DNA of 64,000 nt from Faunimonas pinastri (GCF_900110915.1 NZ_FOFG01000001.1:248001-312000), one strand, 5' to 3'. Positions 17,828 to 26,347 are shown, counted from the stretch's first letter. The notes: generated from the letters alone by a model not told the origin. Numbers and translations are program-made.

Positions 17828-17842
17828 TTGTGCAATGCACAA
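17828..17842. promoter_or_regulatory. Perfect 15-base palindrome upstream of ppdK
   Basis: TTGTGCAATGCACAA reads the same on both strands around its central base (7+1+7). It lies 57 bases before the ppdK start, where a regulator of that promoter would bind. The TGCA-centred half sites resemble those of PhaR/AniA-type regulators of carbon storage in alphaproteobacteria, from memory only; the binding protein is unknown. Confidence 0.5.
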
Positions 17843-17946
17843 TGCGGTAAGCCGACGAAATGTTCCGGGAAGAGTCTACAGCGTGAAAGTCACCCGGCAA
17901 GACTTAAGCCGCCGGGCCGATTTATTCGTCTTCTGAACAAATTAAC

Positions 17947-17977
17947 CTTCGCCGGAGAAGTAGATCCTCCGGCGAAG
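17947..17977 (-). terminator. fabI terminator
   Basis: An 11-bp perfect stem, CTTCGCCGGAG (17947-17957) with CTCCGGCGAAG (17967-17977), nine-base loop. It starts eight bases after the fabI stop, and on the minus strand is followed by the U-rich GGUUAAUUUGUU, as expected for an intrinsic terminator. Confidence 0.7.
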
Positions 17978-17984
17978 CGGTAGA

Positions 17985-18803
17985 TCAGTCCTTGACGACG
18001 GAGATATCCGGCGCGTCGACGGCCTTCATGCCGACGACGTGGTAGCCCGCATCCACATGGTGGATCTCGCCGGTGACGCCCTTGCCCATGTCGGACAGGA
18101 GATAAAGCGCGGACTGGCCGACATCCTCGATGGAAACCGTGCGGCGCAGCGGCGCGTTGTACTCGTTCCACTTCAGGATGTAGCGGAAATCGCCGATGCC
18201 GGAGGCGGCCAGCGTCTTGATCGGGCCGGCGGAGATGGCGTTGACGCGGATCGCGGAGGGGCCGAGATCCACCGCCAGGTACTTCACGCTCGCCTCGAGC
18301 GCGGCCTTGGCGACGCCCATGACGTTGTAGTGCGGCATCACCTTTTCCGCGCCGTAATAGGTGAGCGTCAGGATGGAGCCGCCCTCCTTCATCAGCGGCT
18401 CGGCGCGGCGGGCGAGCGCCGTCAGCGAATAGCAGGAAATCTGCATCGACTTGGTGAAGTTGGCTTCGCTGGTGTCGATGTAGCGGCCGGTCAGTTCGTC
18501 CTTGTCGGAAAAGGCGATGGCGTGGACCAGGAAGTCCAGCTTGCCCCAATGCTTCTCCACTTCGGCGAAGACGGCGTCCATCGAGGCGGCGTCGGTGACG
18601 TCGCAATGGCCGACGACCAGTGCGTCGAGTTCGGCCGCCAGCGGCTCCACCCGCTTCTTGAGCGCATCGCCCTGATAGGTCAGCGCCAGTTCCGCGCCGG
18701 CGTCACGCGCTGCCTTCGCGATTCCCCAGGCAATCGACCGGTTGTTGGCAATACCCATCACCAGACCGCGTTTGCCGCGCATGATCCCGCTTCCGGCGTT
18801 CAT
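17985..18803 (-). CDS. fabI: Enoyl-[acyl-carrier-protein] reductase (NADH)
   Basis: A 272-residue FabI, the last step of each fatty-acid elongation round. It shows the atypical SDR cofactor segment GIANNRSIAWGIAKA and the FabI catalytic pattern Tyr159-x6-Lys166 in PHYNVMGVAKAA, with the accessory Tyr149. Length and motifs are normal, so triclosan-type inhibitors would be expected to bind. The gene stands alone with a terminator after it and a 141-base AT-richer gap before it that should hold its promoter. In many relatives fabI stands beside a histidine phosphatase gene and aroC; here those are 7 kb away. Confidence 0.96.
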   Translation of the reverse strand: MNAGSGIMRGKRGLVMGIANNRSIAWGIAKAARDAGAELALTYQGDALKKRVEPLAAELDALVVGHCDVTDAASMDAVFAEVEKHWGKLDFLVHAIAFSDKDELTGRYIDTSEANFTKSMQISCYSLTALARRAEPLMKEGGSILTLTYYGAEKVMPHYNVMGVAKAALEASVKYLAVDLGPSAIRVNAISAGPIKTLAASGIGDFRYILKWNEYNAPLRRTVSIEDVGQSALYLLSDMGKGVTGEIHHVDAGYHVVGMKAVDAPDISVVKD

Positions 18804-18944
18804 CCAAAAAACCTTATCTTACGTCACCCGGCGGAGTCCGGAGCCTTCGGCCGGTAATGACATGAGAGGGGCGGCCCATCAAGCCGCTCGGCCACAAGCA
18901 GGACGCGATCGGTGCAACTCATCCGAAAGCGTTGCATAAAATTG

Positions 18945-19676
18945 CTAGAAAAAGCTCTGCTGGACCGGTTCGCGAGACGCGGGGGCGATTTTCGGCTCCT
19001 CGCGCGTCCACAGATCGGGCCCCTCATTGACGGCCGCGTTGACGCGAGCGGAGACGGGAACGCAGGAAAGCGCGTCGTCCGGAGCGGGCCGGAGCAGGCG
19101 AAGCGCCGCGTCGGTGTCCAGTTCGGAGGAAAGCCAGGCGTCGAAATCCTCCGGCGCGATGATCACCGGCATGCGGTGATGGATGCCGCTAAGCGCGGCA
19201 TTGGCGTCCGTCGTGACGATGGCGGCCGTGTCGATCTCGCTGCCGTCCGCCCCGCACCAGGTTTCCCAGATCCCGGCAAAGGCGACGAGTTCCTCGTCGT
19301 CGCGGCGGATCCAGAACGGCTGCTTCTGCGAGGCGCCGGCCTTGATCCCGAGCGCCTGCCATTCGTAGAAGCCGGAGGCGGGCACCAGACAACGGCGGCG
19401 ACGGATGGCGTTGCGAAAGGCGGGTTTTTCGGTGATCCCGTCGGCGCGGGCGTTGAAGAGCACCCGCATCTCGTCCGGCTGCTTGCTCCAGGCGGGGATC
19501 AGGCCCCAGCGCACCGGCATCAGCCTGCGCCGGCGCTCCCAGAGCGCGACGATCGAAATCGGCTGCGTCGGCGCGATGTTGTAGCGCGGCGGGACGAGCC
19601 GTTCGTCGAAGGGCTCCACGGCAAAGATGCGGCGAAGCGCTTCCATGTTGGTGACCAGCGCGTATCGTCCGCACAT
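18945..19676 (-). CDS. SRAP-family (YedK/HMCES-like) abasic-site protein
   Basis: 243 residues beginning MCGRYALV, so Cys2 becomes the N-terminal nucleophile that cross-links to abasic sites in single-stranded DNA. The other family residues are visible: YNIAPTQ, the SGFYEW glutamate, and GIHHRMPVII. These proteins shield abasic DNA at replication forks. The start is fixed by the MCGRY motif at 19674-19676 although the open frame runs on upstream. It is divergent from the Nudix gene, whose start is 58 bases away. Confidence 0.93.
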   Translation of the reverse strand: MCGRYALVTNMEALRRIFAVEPFDERLVPPRYNIAPTQPISIVALWERRRRLMPVRWGLIPAWSKQPDEMRVLFNARADGITEKPAFRNAIRRRRCLVPASGFYEWQALGIKAGASQKQPFWIRRDDEELVAFAGIWETWCGADGSEIDTAAIVTTDANAALSGIHHRMPVIIAPEDFDAWLSSELDTDAALRLLRPAPDDALSCVPVSARVNAAVNEGPDLWTREEPKIAPASREPVQQSFF

Positions 19677-19733
19677 AATCGCTTTCCGGAACAGGTTTCG
19701 CACACGAGATGGGCAACGCGCCTGGAATGCAAG

Positions 19734-20165
19734 ATGCCTCAGAATGACGCAGGCCGGCTCGTGGGCGCCAGCCTCATCCTGCTTTCGAGCCAGGCCGTCC
19801 TGATGGTCCGGCGCGGCAAGCCGCCCTTCGATGAACTCTGGAGCTTTCCCGGCGGTCATGTGGAGGCGGGCGAAAGCGCGGAAGCGGCGTCGCGGCGTGA
19901 GCTTCGGGAAGAGACGGGGCTCGTCGCCGGCGACATCGTTCCGATCGGGCGTTTCCAGCCACTGCCCGAGCGCTCGGCCCTGTGGCTCGACGTCTTTGCC
20001 GGCGCGCTGCCGGCGGGGGAGGCGGTCGCTGCCGACGATGCGCGCGAGGTGGCGCTGGTGCCATTCGGCCTCGTCGGGGGGCTCAGGACCACGCCGGGCG
20101 CGACCGGCTGGATCGCGCGCGCGATCCAGGCCCTGTGCCCCGGCTTGCCGGGCGGGGGGCCATGA
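19734..20165 (+). CDS. Nudix hydrolase
   Basis: A 143-residue protein with a complete Nudix box: GGHVEAGESAEAASRRELREETGL fits GX5EX7REUXEEXGU. The N-terminal strand VGASLILLSSQAVLMVRRGKPPF and the Nudix placement resemble ADP-ribose or nucleoside-diphosphate-linked pyrophosphatases, but the substrate cannot be told. I take the ATG at 19734; the open frame begins much earlier. Its TGA overlaps the start of the next gene (ATGA), so the two are probably translated together. Confidence 0.88.
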   Translation: MPQNDAGRLVGASLILLSSQAVLMVRRGKPPFDELWSFPGGHVEAGESAEAASRRELREETGLVAGDIVPIGRFQPLPERSALWLDVFAGALPAGEAVAADDAREVALVPFGLVGGLRTTPGATGWIARAIQALCPGLPGGGP

Positions 20166-20692
20166 AGTTCCTCTTGCGGGCAGGTGCCGTCCCGGCGCAG
20201 AGATCCGCCATGCTCATGCCAAGCGCGCTCCGGCTCCCGACCAAGATTCTGGCCTCTCTTCTGGCCGGCTGGCTTGCCGTCGGAGTTCCGGCGGTGGCCA
20301 TCGCGGCCGGCAGCGGCAAGGGAAGTTCGGGAAAGCCGGCGGCTCCGGCCACGCCCGCTCCGCCGCCCCCACCCCCTGCGGAGCCGCCGCCGCCGGCCTA
20401 CGAGAAATCTCTGCTCCGCCTTTCCGAGATCCTGGGCGCGCTGCACTTCCTCGGCGGCATCTGCAAGGTCGACGAACCCGTAAGCTGGCGCGACCGGATG
20501 CAGGCGCTCCTGGATGGCGAGAAGCCACAGGCGGCCGAGCGCGCGCGGCTGATCTCCAGCTTCAATTATGGCTTCGAGACCTACAACGCCGTCTATCGCA
20601 CCTGTACGCCTTCGGCCGAACGGGCCATGGAACTCTACCTGGCGGAGGGGCAGAAACTCTCCACCGAGCTCCGCTCGCGCTACGCCCAATAG
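20162..20692 (+). CDS. TIGR02301 family exported protein
   Basis: 176 residues: an N-terminal signal (ILASLLAGWLAVGVPAVAIAAG), a proline-rich linker of about 25 residues, and a C-terminal helical domain of the alphaproteobacterial TIGR02301 type (EKSLLRLSEILGALHFLGGIC, SWRDRMQALLD, YNAVYRTCTPSAE). Two cysteines, in GGIC and RTC, may form a disulfide in the periplasm. The function of the family is unknown. It overlaps the Nudix gene by four bases. Confidence 0.82.
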   Translation: MKFLLRAGAVPAQRSAMLMPSALRLPTKILASLLAGWLAVGVPAVAIAAGSGKGSSGKPAAPATPAPPPPPPAEPPPPAYEKSLLRLSEILGALHFLGGICKVDEPVSWRDRMQALLDGEKPQAAERARLISSFNYGFETYNAVYRTCTPSAERAMELYLAEGQKLSTELRSRYAQ

Positions 20693-20829
20693 AGAGCCGT
20701 CGGAGCCCAACAGGCGCCGGCGTCACCGCAAGGAAGCGCGGGAAGCCGATTAACTATCGGTTCATTATCCTGTAAGGTGCCCTGGCACGCATGATAACCC
20801 CGGCGCGGGGCGCAACACGGGAACGATTC

Positions 20830-21087
20830 GTGACGGAACAGGCCGAACACATCGAGGAAGAGGAGCTCGGCTCCCAGAAGCGGGAAGTCTATGCCCGCTT
20901 CGCCGAAGTCTGGCGCGACGCCATCGAGGATGGCATCGATCCCGAGCTTTTGGCCCATGTCGCGCTGTTTGCCGCGTTCAACGATCTGATCGACATGTAC
21001 GGCGAGGCCGCCGTGGTGCAGTTCGCCGCGCGCCTGCCGGAGCGGATCTCCTGCGGCGAGTTCACGACCCCAACGGTCCTGAACTAA
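20830..21087 (+). CDS. Small acidic protein of unknown function
   Basis: 85 residues from a GTG at 20830 (MTEQAEHIEEEELGSQKREV), or 98 residues from an ATG at 20791 that has a TAAGGTG site 13 bases earlier; I cannot decide between them. The protein is a compact helical unit (VYARFAEVWRDAIEDG, HVALFAAFNDLIDMYGEAAV) with no cysteine, signal or membrane segment. I do not recognise a named family with confidence. Confidence 0.7.
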   Translation: MTEQAEHIEEEELGSQKREVYARFAEVWRDAIEDGIDPELLAHVALFAAFNDLIDMYGEAAVVQFAARLPERISCGEFTTPTVLN

Positions 21088-21211
21088 GGCCCGGATTCGT
21101 AGGCCAGTATCGAAGGGCCGGAGCCGAAGGCCACAATCGAAGGCCGGCATCTTGGCCGGGCGGGGCCGAAGCCGGTCGGCGCTTAATTATTCCAGCGATC
21201 GAGGAAGTCCG

Positions 21212-22057
21212 ATGTTGTCCAAGCCGGTTGTCGCGGCGCTTGCCCTGCTTTTCCTCGGTTCCTCCCCGCTGGTCGGTGTGGCTTCCGCCGCCGCGGTCGC
21301 GGGAACCGTTCTGGCGCAGACCGCTCCGGCGGCCGACAGCGTGACCGGTTCCGGCAATGCCAATCCGCAGGCCGATGACGACAACGGCGACGAAGGCCCC
21401 GACGAGGGCAAGGACAGCGCGACCCCGCCGGCCAAGCCGACGCCGACGCAGCCGGCTCCCGCTCTGTCATCCGGCAATGCCGCCACGCCTGACGGCTCGG
21501 GCAAGGCTGCGGCCACGCCACCCGTCGCTCCGGCCGCTCCTTCCGCGACCACGCCCGACCAGGCCGATGGAACGGACGCCGGCAAGGCCGCCCCGCCGCC
21601 GATCCTGCGCGCGCAGACCGACATGCCCGATCCCGTGCGCAAGACGTGGCAGGAACTCGTGGAGGCCGCGCAGTCTGGCGATATCGAGAAGCTGCGTCCG
21701 CTGATGCAGAAGCAGTCGGAGCCGCCGGCCGTGTCCTTCGACGAGGTGGGCGATCCCATCGAGTACCTCAAGAGCCTGTCGGGCGATCCGCAGGGCCGCG
21801 AGATCCTGGCGATCATGCTGGGCATCCTGCGCAGCGGCTTCGTCCATGTGGATGCCGGCCTGCCGCAGGATGTGTTCGTCTGGCCGTACTTCTCGCACTA
21901 TCCGCTGGACAAGCTGACGCCGCCGCAGATGGTGGAGCTCTTCACCATCCTGACCTCGTCCGACTATGACGAGATGAAGTCCTACGGCAACTACACCTTC
22001 TTTCGCGTCGGCATCAGCCCCGACGGGACGTGGCGCTTCTTTCTCGCCGGCGACTGA
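21212..22057 (+). CDS. Exported protein of unknown function with low-complexity linker
   Basis: 281 residues. The N-terminus (MLSKPVVAALALLFLGSSP...) is a signal peptide with likely cleavage after an ALA/AQT region. Residues about 45-130 are a linker rich in Ala, Pro, Asp and Thr. The C-terminal 140 residues form a folded domain without a family name known to me: DPVRKTWQELVEAAQSGDIEKL, then QGREILAIMLGILRSGFVHVD, then a conserved-looking VFVWPYFSHYPLDKLTPPQMVEL and FFRVGISPDGTWRFFLAGD. No cysteines are seen. The ATG at 21212 follows a GAGGAAG site. Probably periplasmic. Confidence 0.75.
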   Translation: MLSKPVVAALALLFLGSSPLVGVASAAAVAGTVLAQTAPAADSVTGSGNANPQADDDNGDEGPDEGKDSATPPAKPTPTQPAPALSSGNAATPDGSGKAAATPPVAPAAPSATTPDQADGTDAGKAAPPPILRAQTDMPDPVRKTWQELVEAAQSGDIEKLRPLMQKQSEPPAVSFDEVGDPIEYLKSLSGDPQGREILAIMLGILRSGFVHVDAGLPQDVFVWPYFSHYPLDKLTPPQMVELFTILTSSDYDEMKSYGNYTFFRVGISPDGTWRFFLAGD

Positions 22058-22090
22058 GGAGCGGCTTCGCCCGCCTCCCGACGGACGGTC

Positions 22091-23542
22091 CTAATCAGCC
22101 GGCCGTTCTTCCGCGAAGCCGTCGCCCGATGGCTTGGCGAAGCGGCGGCGGAGCGCGGAAAGGGAAGGGCGGGAGGAAAAGATCGACGTTTCGACCCCGA
22201 CCAGCCGGCGCACCGCGAAGGTCAGCCACACCGCGCGGATGGCGATAGCCAGCGACGTCGCGAGCGCCGAGCCTTCGATGCCGAAAGGGATGACGAGGGC
22301 GAAGTTCAGCGCGAGGTTCAGCACCACCGCGCCCACCGCCGTCCAGGCGGAAAAGCGGCCGTGTCCGGTCATGTTGAGGAGATCCTCGGCCGGCCCCGCC
22401 GCCACGCGGGCGATCATGCCGAGCGCCAGGATCGCCAGCGCGGGATAGCCGGGCGTGAACTCCCGGCCGAACATGGCGAGCAGCCAGTGGCCGCCCAGCG
22501 CCAGGATGCCGGTCACCACGAAGGCCAGCGCGAAGGTGAAGAAGCTCACCTCGCGCACGATGCGTTGCAGGCCCTCCCGGTCGCCGCGCGCATGCAGGGC
22601 GGAAAAGACGTGGGCCGTGCCGATCGTCGCGGCATAGGGGATGAGCTGCGTCACCTGCATGATGCGGGTCGCCGCGAAATAGACCGCGATCTCCGCCGGG
22701 CTGACGAAGAAGGACAGCACGATCACGTCGGAAAAGGTGAAGAGCTGCGAGGCTCCGTACATCACCGAGAAGGGGATGGAGCCGCCGATCCAGGAGCGGA
22801 CCCGGAACTCGCGGGGGCCCACGGGCACCGTCCGCCTCACCCGGCCGGTGATCGCGAAGGTCTGGTAGACCGAGGAGATCACCAGTGTGCCGAGCAGGCA
22901 GAAGAGCGCGTTCACGGACGTCGGCGCGAAGCCGGTCCAGACCACGGCGATCATGCCCAGCATGAGCAGCAGGTGGCGCAGGATATAGGTCGGGAAGAGC
23001 GCCGGAACGGTCCAGAAATAGCTGCGTCCGACACCCTCGAAGAAGCCCTGCAAACAGCCGAAGGGGAGGGCCAGCGCCATGATGGTCATGGGCGCGAAAT
23101 AAACCCCGTCGATCCAGGGATGACCGACCAGGAGCCCGATCTCGATCAGCGCCGCCGAACCGATCGAAGCCGCCAGCACGATCAGCGGTCCCGCACGCAG
23201 GAAGCCGCGCAGATGGTTCATCTCGCCGTGCTCGCGCATTTGCGGGATGTAGCGCACCGGCGAATCGGAGAAGCCAAGCGTGGAGAGCGACGCGAAGACC
23301 AGGAACCAGGCCCAGATATAGGCGAAGATGCCATATTCGTAGCTGCCCATCAGCCGGGCGAGCACGAGCTGGGCGATATAGGCGAGCGCGGCGTTGCTCA
23401 GGCGGATGCCGAAGGCGAGCGCGGAGGATCGACGCGCCACCGCGCGCTCGTCCGTCTGCGACAGGAAGGCCCGGGCCTGCGCGAAACCGCGTCGCAGCCG
23501 GCTGGGTCGGTGTCCGGCGGGATGACCGGGGGAAGCGCTCAA
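22091..23542 (-). CDS. Polysaccharide/lipid-linked oligosaccharide flippase (MOP superfamily)
   Basis: 483 residues with about 12-14 hydrophobic segments and a basic N-terminus, the pattern of Wzx/MurJ-like flippases of the MOP superfamily (for example FGIRLSNAALAYIAQLVLARLMG and the GTAHVFSALHARGD loop). These move undecaprenyl-linked sugars or related lipids across the inner membrane. No glycosyltransferases lie nearby, so the cargo is unknown; it may serve O-antigen, exopolysaccharide or another envelope sugar. Divergent from ygfZ with 133 bases between. Confidence 0.85.
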   Translation of the reverse strand: MSASPGHPAGHRPSRLRRGFAQARAFLSQTDERAVARRSSALAFGIRLSNAALAYIAQLVLARLMGSYEYGIFAYIWAWFLVFASLSTLGFSDSPVRYIPQMREHGEMNHLRGFLRAGPLIVLAASIGSAALIEIGLLVGHPWIDGVYFAPMTIMALALPFGCLQGFFEGVGRSYFWTVPALFPTYILRHLLLMLGMIAVVWTGFAPTSVNALFCLLGTLVISSVYQTFAITGRVRRTVPVGPREFRVRSWIGGSIPFSVMYGASQLFTFSDVIVLSFFVSPAEIAVYFAATRIMQVTQLIPYAATIGTAHVFSALHARGDREGLQRIVREVSFFTFALAFVVTGILALGGHWLLAMFGREFTPGYPALAILALGMIARVAAGPAEDLLNMTGHGRFSAWTAVGAVVLNLALNFALVIPFGIEGSALATSLAIAIRAVWLTFAVRRLVGVETSIFSSRPSLSALRRRFAKPSGDGFAEERPAD

Positions 23543-23675
23543 CAGGAACTCCGCGCGGTCATTCCGCTCACCCGTGCATAGACCTTTGGACTTAAGATCG
23601 CGTAATCACATCTCAGGGGCATCCGCACGGTTCCGTGTGGCCCATGCCTCCGTTTCAGACCGAGAGATTCCACTC

Positions 23676-24515
23676 ATGCCCGTGGCCCAACTCGACGATC
23701 GTGCCGTGATCCTCATCAGCGGAGAGGATGCCCACGCCTTTCTCCAGAACATCCTGACGCAGGACATGGACGATGCGGATCAGCGCGGCGCCGCCTATGG
23801 CGCGCTGCTCTCGCCGCAGGGCAAGATCCTGTTCGACTTCGTCGCCCACAAGCACCAGAGGGGCTATGCGCTGGACTGCCGGGCGGACGTGGCGGAAGCG
23901 CTGGCGAAGCGGCTCGGCATGTATCGGCTCCGCGCCAAGGTGGAAATCGCCGCCGCGCCCGATCTGGCCGTCTTCACCGCCTGGGACGGGGATGAGGCCG
24001 GGCGGCCGGCCGATCCCCGGCTGGAAGCGCTGGGCGCTCGCTGGATCGCGCCTGTGGGCTCGGTCGAGGCCAACGCCGGCGCCGACGACTATCATGAGCA
24101 CCGCGTCGCGCTGACCATTCCCGAAGGCGGCCTGGATTTCGAGTTCGGCGACACCTTCCCCCACGACGCGGCGATGGATTCGCTGGATGGCGTGGCCTTC
24201 GACAAGGGCTGCTATATCGGCCAGGAAGTCGTGAGCCGCATGCGCCATCGCGGAACGGCGCGCCGCCGCATCGTCAGCATCCATGCCAACTGGCCATTGC
24301 CCGAAGCCGGGGCGGAGATCGTCGCCGGCGAGCGGCCGCTTGGCCGGCTGGGTTCGTCCAGCGAGGGCAAGGGGATCGGCCTCGTGCGCCTCGACCGGCT
24401 TCGCGACGCGCTGGAGGCGGGGCTTCCCGTCCGCATCGGCCCGGAAGAGGTCACCGTCGCGCTGCCGCCATGGGCGACCTACGTGTTTCCGCCGTCCGAC
24501 GCTTCGGAAAGCTGA
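23676..24515 (+). CDS. ygfZ: Folate-binding YgfZ/GcvT-like protein
   Basis: A 279-residue IscA/YgfZ-pathway protein that uses tetrahydrofolate to help maturation or repair of some Fe-S enzymes. The hallmark motif KGCYIGQEVVSRMRHRG is present with its conserved cysteine. The N-terminus AVILISGEDAHAFLQNILTQDM is typical. The ATG at 23676 is chosen because the family begins here; the upstream open frame is not conserved-looking. It starts a rightward group of four genes, the next beginning one base after its stop. Confidence 0.92.
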   Translation: MPVAQLDDRAVILISGEDAHAFLQNILTQDMDDADQRGAAYGALLSPQGKILFDFVAHKHQRGYALDCRADVAEALAKRLGMYRLRAKVEIAAAPDLAVFTAWDGDEAGRPADPRLEALGARWIAPVGSVEANAGADDYHEHRVALTIPEGGLDFEFGDTFPHDAAMDSLDGVAFDKGCYIGQEVVSRMRHRGTARRRIVSIHANWPLPEAGAEIVAGERPLGRLGSSSEGKGIGLVRLDRLRDALEAGLPVRIGPEEVTVALPPWATYVFPPSDASES

Positions 24516-24516
24516 G

Positions 24517-25131
24517 ATGTCGGACCGTCGCGGCGCGCCGCCGCGCGCCTGGCAGCGCATGCTTTCCGGCCGGCGGCTGGATCTTCTCGATCCCTCGCCC
24601 TTCGACATCGAGATCGCCGATATCGCGCACGGTCTTGCCCGCGTCGCCCGCTGGAACGGGCAGACCTCGGGCGACCACGCCTTCTCCGTCGCGCAGCATT
24701 CGCTGGTGGTGGAGCGCATCCTGTCGCTCCGCGATCCCACCGCGAGCCGGATGGCGAAGCTCGCCGCCATGCTGCATGACGCGCCGGAATACGTCATCGG
24801 CGACATGATCTCGCCCTTCAAGGCGGTGCTGGGCGAGGACTACAAGGCGGTGGAGCGGCGGCTGCTGGCCGCGATTCATATCCGCTACGGCCTGCCGACG
24901 CAGATTTCGGCGGAGCTGACCAGGCGGATCAAGAAGGCCGACCGGATTTCCGCTTATTGGGAAGCGGTGCGGCTCGCCGGCTTCGCCAGCACGGAGGCCG
25001 TTCGCCTCTTCGGCAATCCGGATGGGGTGGGGGAGGCGGAAATCGGCGATCTTCTGGATCCCTGGCCTGCGAAATCCGCCGAATCGCTCTATCTGGACCG
25101 GTTCGCCGCGCTGGTTGCCGCAGAGCCATGA
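24517..25131 (+). CDS. HD-domain hydrolase (YfbR-like 5'-nucleotidase type)
   Basis: 204 residues with the HD metal-binding residues: the early His in HAFSVAQHSLVV, the HD pair in AAMLHDAPEYVIGDM, and the late Asp in KKADRISAYWEA. This order matches YfbR, a dNMP 5'-nucleotidase, and the general HD phosphohydrolase family. The gene follows ygfZ with a one-base gap and overlaps the region before the phosphatase gene, so it is part of the same transcript. Confidence 0.87.
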   Translation: MSDRRGAPPRAWQRMLSGRRLDLLDPSPFDIEIADIAHGLARVARWNGQTSGDHAFSVAQHSLVVERILSLRDPTASRMAKLAAMLHDAPEYVIGDMISPFKAVLGEDYKAVERRLLAAIHIRYGLPTQISAELTRRIKKADRISAYWEAVRLAGFASTEAVRLFGNPDGVGEAEIGDLLDPWPAKSAESLYLDRFAALVAAEP

Positions 25132-25160
25132 CCGATCCGGCGGGACGCGAGGAGTTTCCG

Positions 25161-25679
25161 ATGAGCGCCATCTATGTCTGCCCGCTCGGCCGCGTCGCCG
25201 ATCTCGTGAAGGAGACCGGCGCCAGTCACATCGTGACGCTGATCAACCGGGAAACCCTGAAGGACGTGCCGCGCGCGGTGCCGAAGGAGAATCATCTCCT
25301 GCTTGGCTTCAACGACATCGTGGAAGCGATGGACGGCATGATCCTGCCGGCGGAAGAGCATGTGCGGGAGCTCCTGGACTTCATCGAACGCTGGGACCGC
25401 AAGGCGCCGGTCGTGATTCATTGCTGGGCGGGCATCAGCAGGTCTACCGCCAGCGCCTATATCGCCTATTGCGCGCTCCGGCCGGATCTCGACGAGCGGG
25501 TGGTCGCGGCGCGGCTGCGCCAGCGCTCGCCGCAGGCGACACCCAACGCCCTGCTGGTGGCCCATGCCGACCGGTTGCTCGGCCGCGACGGCCGGATGAT
25601 CGCCGCCATCGAAAGCATCGGGCGCGGCGCCTCCGCCTTCGAAGGCACGGTGTTTTCCCTCGCCCTCGACGAAGCCTGA
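25161..25679 (+). CDS. Tyrosine/dual-specificity-type protein phosphatase
   Basis: A 172-residue protein with the Cys-phosphatase loop HCWAGISRST (C-x5-R followed by S/T), preceded by a candidate general acid in LGFNDIVEAMDGM. It has no signal. The ATG at 25161 has a GAGGAG site; an earlier ATG at 25128 overlapping the HD stop is also possible. Such small phosphatases occur next to ygfZ and HD genes in rhizobia-like genomes, with unknown substrates. Confidence 0.87.
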   Translation: MSAIYVCPLGRVADLVKETGASHIVTLINRETLKDVPRAVPKENHLLLGFNDIVEAMDGMILPAEEHVRELLDFIERWDRKAPVVIHCWAGISRSTASAYIAYCALRPDLDERVVAARLRQRSPQATPNALLVAHADRLLGRDGRMIAAIESIGRGASAFEGTVFSLALDEA

Positions 25680-25711
25680 TTTTCCAACAGAACGATTGCC
25701 GGAGACCTCCC

Positions 25712-26293
25712 TTGAAGCACCTGCCGCTGATCTTTGTTCGCCATGGCGAGACCGAATGGAACCGGGGCGGCAAGCTGCAGGGCCATCGCGACATTCCGCT
25801 GAACGCCATGGGCCGGCGGCAGGCGGCGCGGAACGGCCGCGCTCTGGCCTCGCTCATCGGCCAGCGGGACTGGGATTTCTGGGCCTCGCCGCTGGACCGG
25901 GCGTCGGAGACCATGCGGATCGCGCTTCGCGAAGCCGGACGGCCGGACCAGGCGTTCCGCACCGACGATCGCCTGCGCGAGATCACCTATGGCGAGTGGG
26001 AAGGCATGACGCTTCCCCATCTCTTCGAGCATGAGCCGGAGCGGATGAAGCGCCGCGACCAGGAGAAGTGGCTCTTCCAGCATCCCGGGGGCGAAAGCTA
26101 TTCCATGCTCTCCGACCGCGTCGCCGCGTGGCTTTCCGAGCTCCACGGCCCGACGATCGTGGCTGCCCATGGCGGCATCATGCGCGTGCTGCTGCACCTG
26201 ATCGGCGGCATGTCGACGGATGCCGTGCCCTTCCTTTACGCGCCGCAGGACCGCATCCTTGTCTTCACCGCGCGGCAGGTCGCTACGATCTAG
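25712..26293 (+). CDS. Histidine phosphatase family protein (phosphoglycerate-mutase-like)
   Basis: 193 residues with the catalytic RHG box in FVRHGETEWNRGGKLQG and the second histidine in VAAHGGIMRVLL; a conserved Arg in SPLDRASETM and Glu in ITYGEWEGM complete the pocket. It may be a cofactor-dependent phosphoglycerate mutase or a broad phosphatase such as CobC; sequence cannot separate them. The start is TTG at 25712, with GGAG at 25701-25704. It follows the tyrosine phosphatase by 32 bases and precedes aroC by 54, so these genes may be linked. Confidence 0.9.
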   Translation: MKHLPLIFVRHGETEWNRGGKLQGHRDIPLNAMGRRQAARNGRALASLIGQRDWDFWASPLDRASETMRIALREAGRPDQAFRTDDRLREITYGEWEGMTLPHLFEHEPERMKRRDQEKWLFQHPGGESYSMLSDRVAAWLSELHGPTIVAAHGGIMRVLLHLIGGMSTDAVPFLYAPQDRILVFTARQVATI

Positions 26294-26347
26294 GTTTGAC
26301 CGCGCCGGAATGGCTGCCTAGAAGACGGCAGTTTTCCGGCGGTCTCC

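Noticed and set aside
15234-17936. A 900-codon plus-strand frame opposite ppdK
   Set aside because: It is the reverse shadow of ppdK, with Arg/His-rich composition and no domains; ppdK has its full set of catalytic residues.
18912-19733. Extension of the Nudix frame upstream to 18912
   Set aside because: This part runs opposite the SRAP gene, whose MCGRY start and catalytic motifs are clear; the Nudix protein starts at 19734.
22361-23581. A 406-codon plus-strand frame opposite the flippase
   Set aside because: Its composition (His, Arg, Gly, Asp) is that of an antisense shadow of a membrane protein; the flippase on the other strand is convincing.
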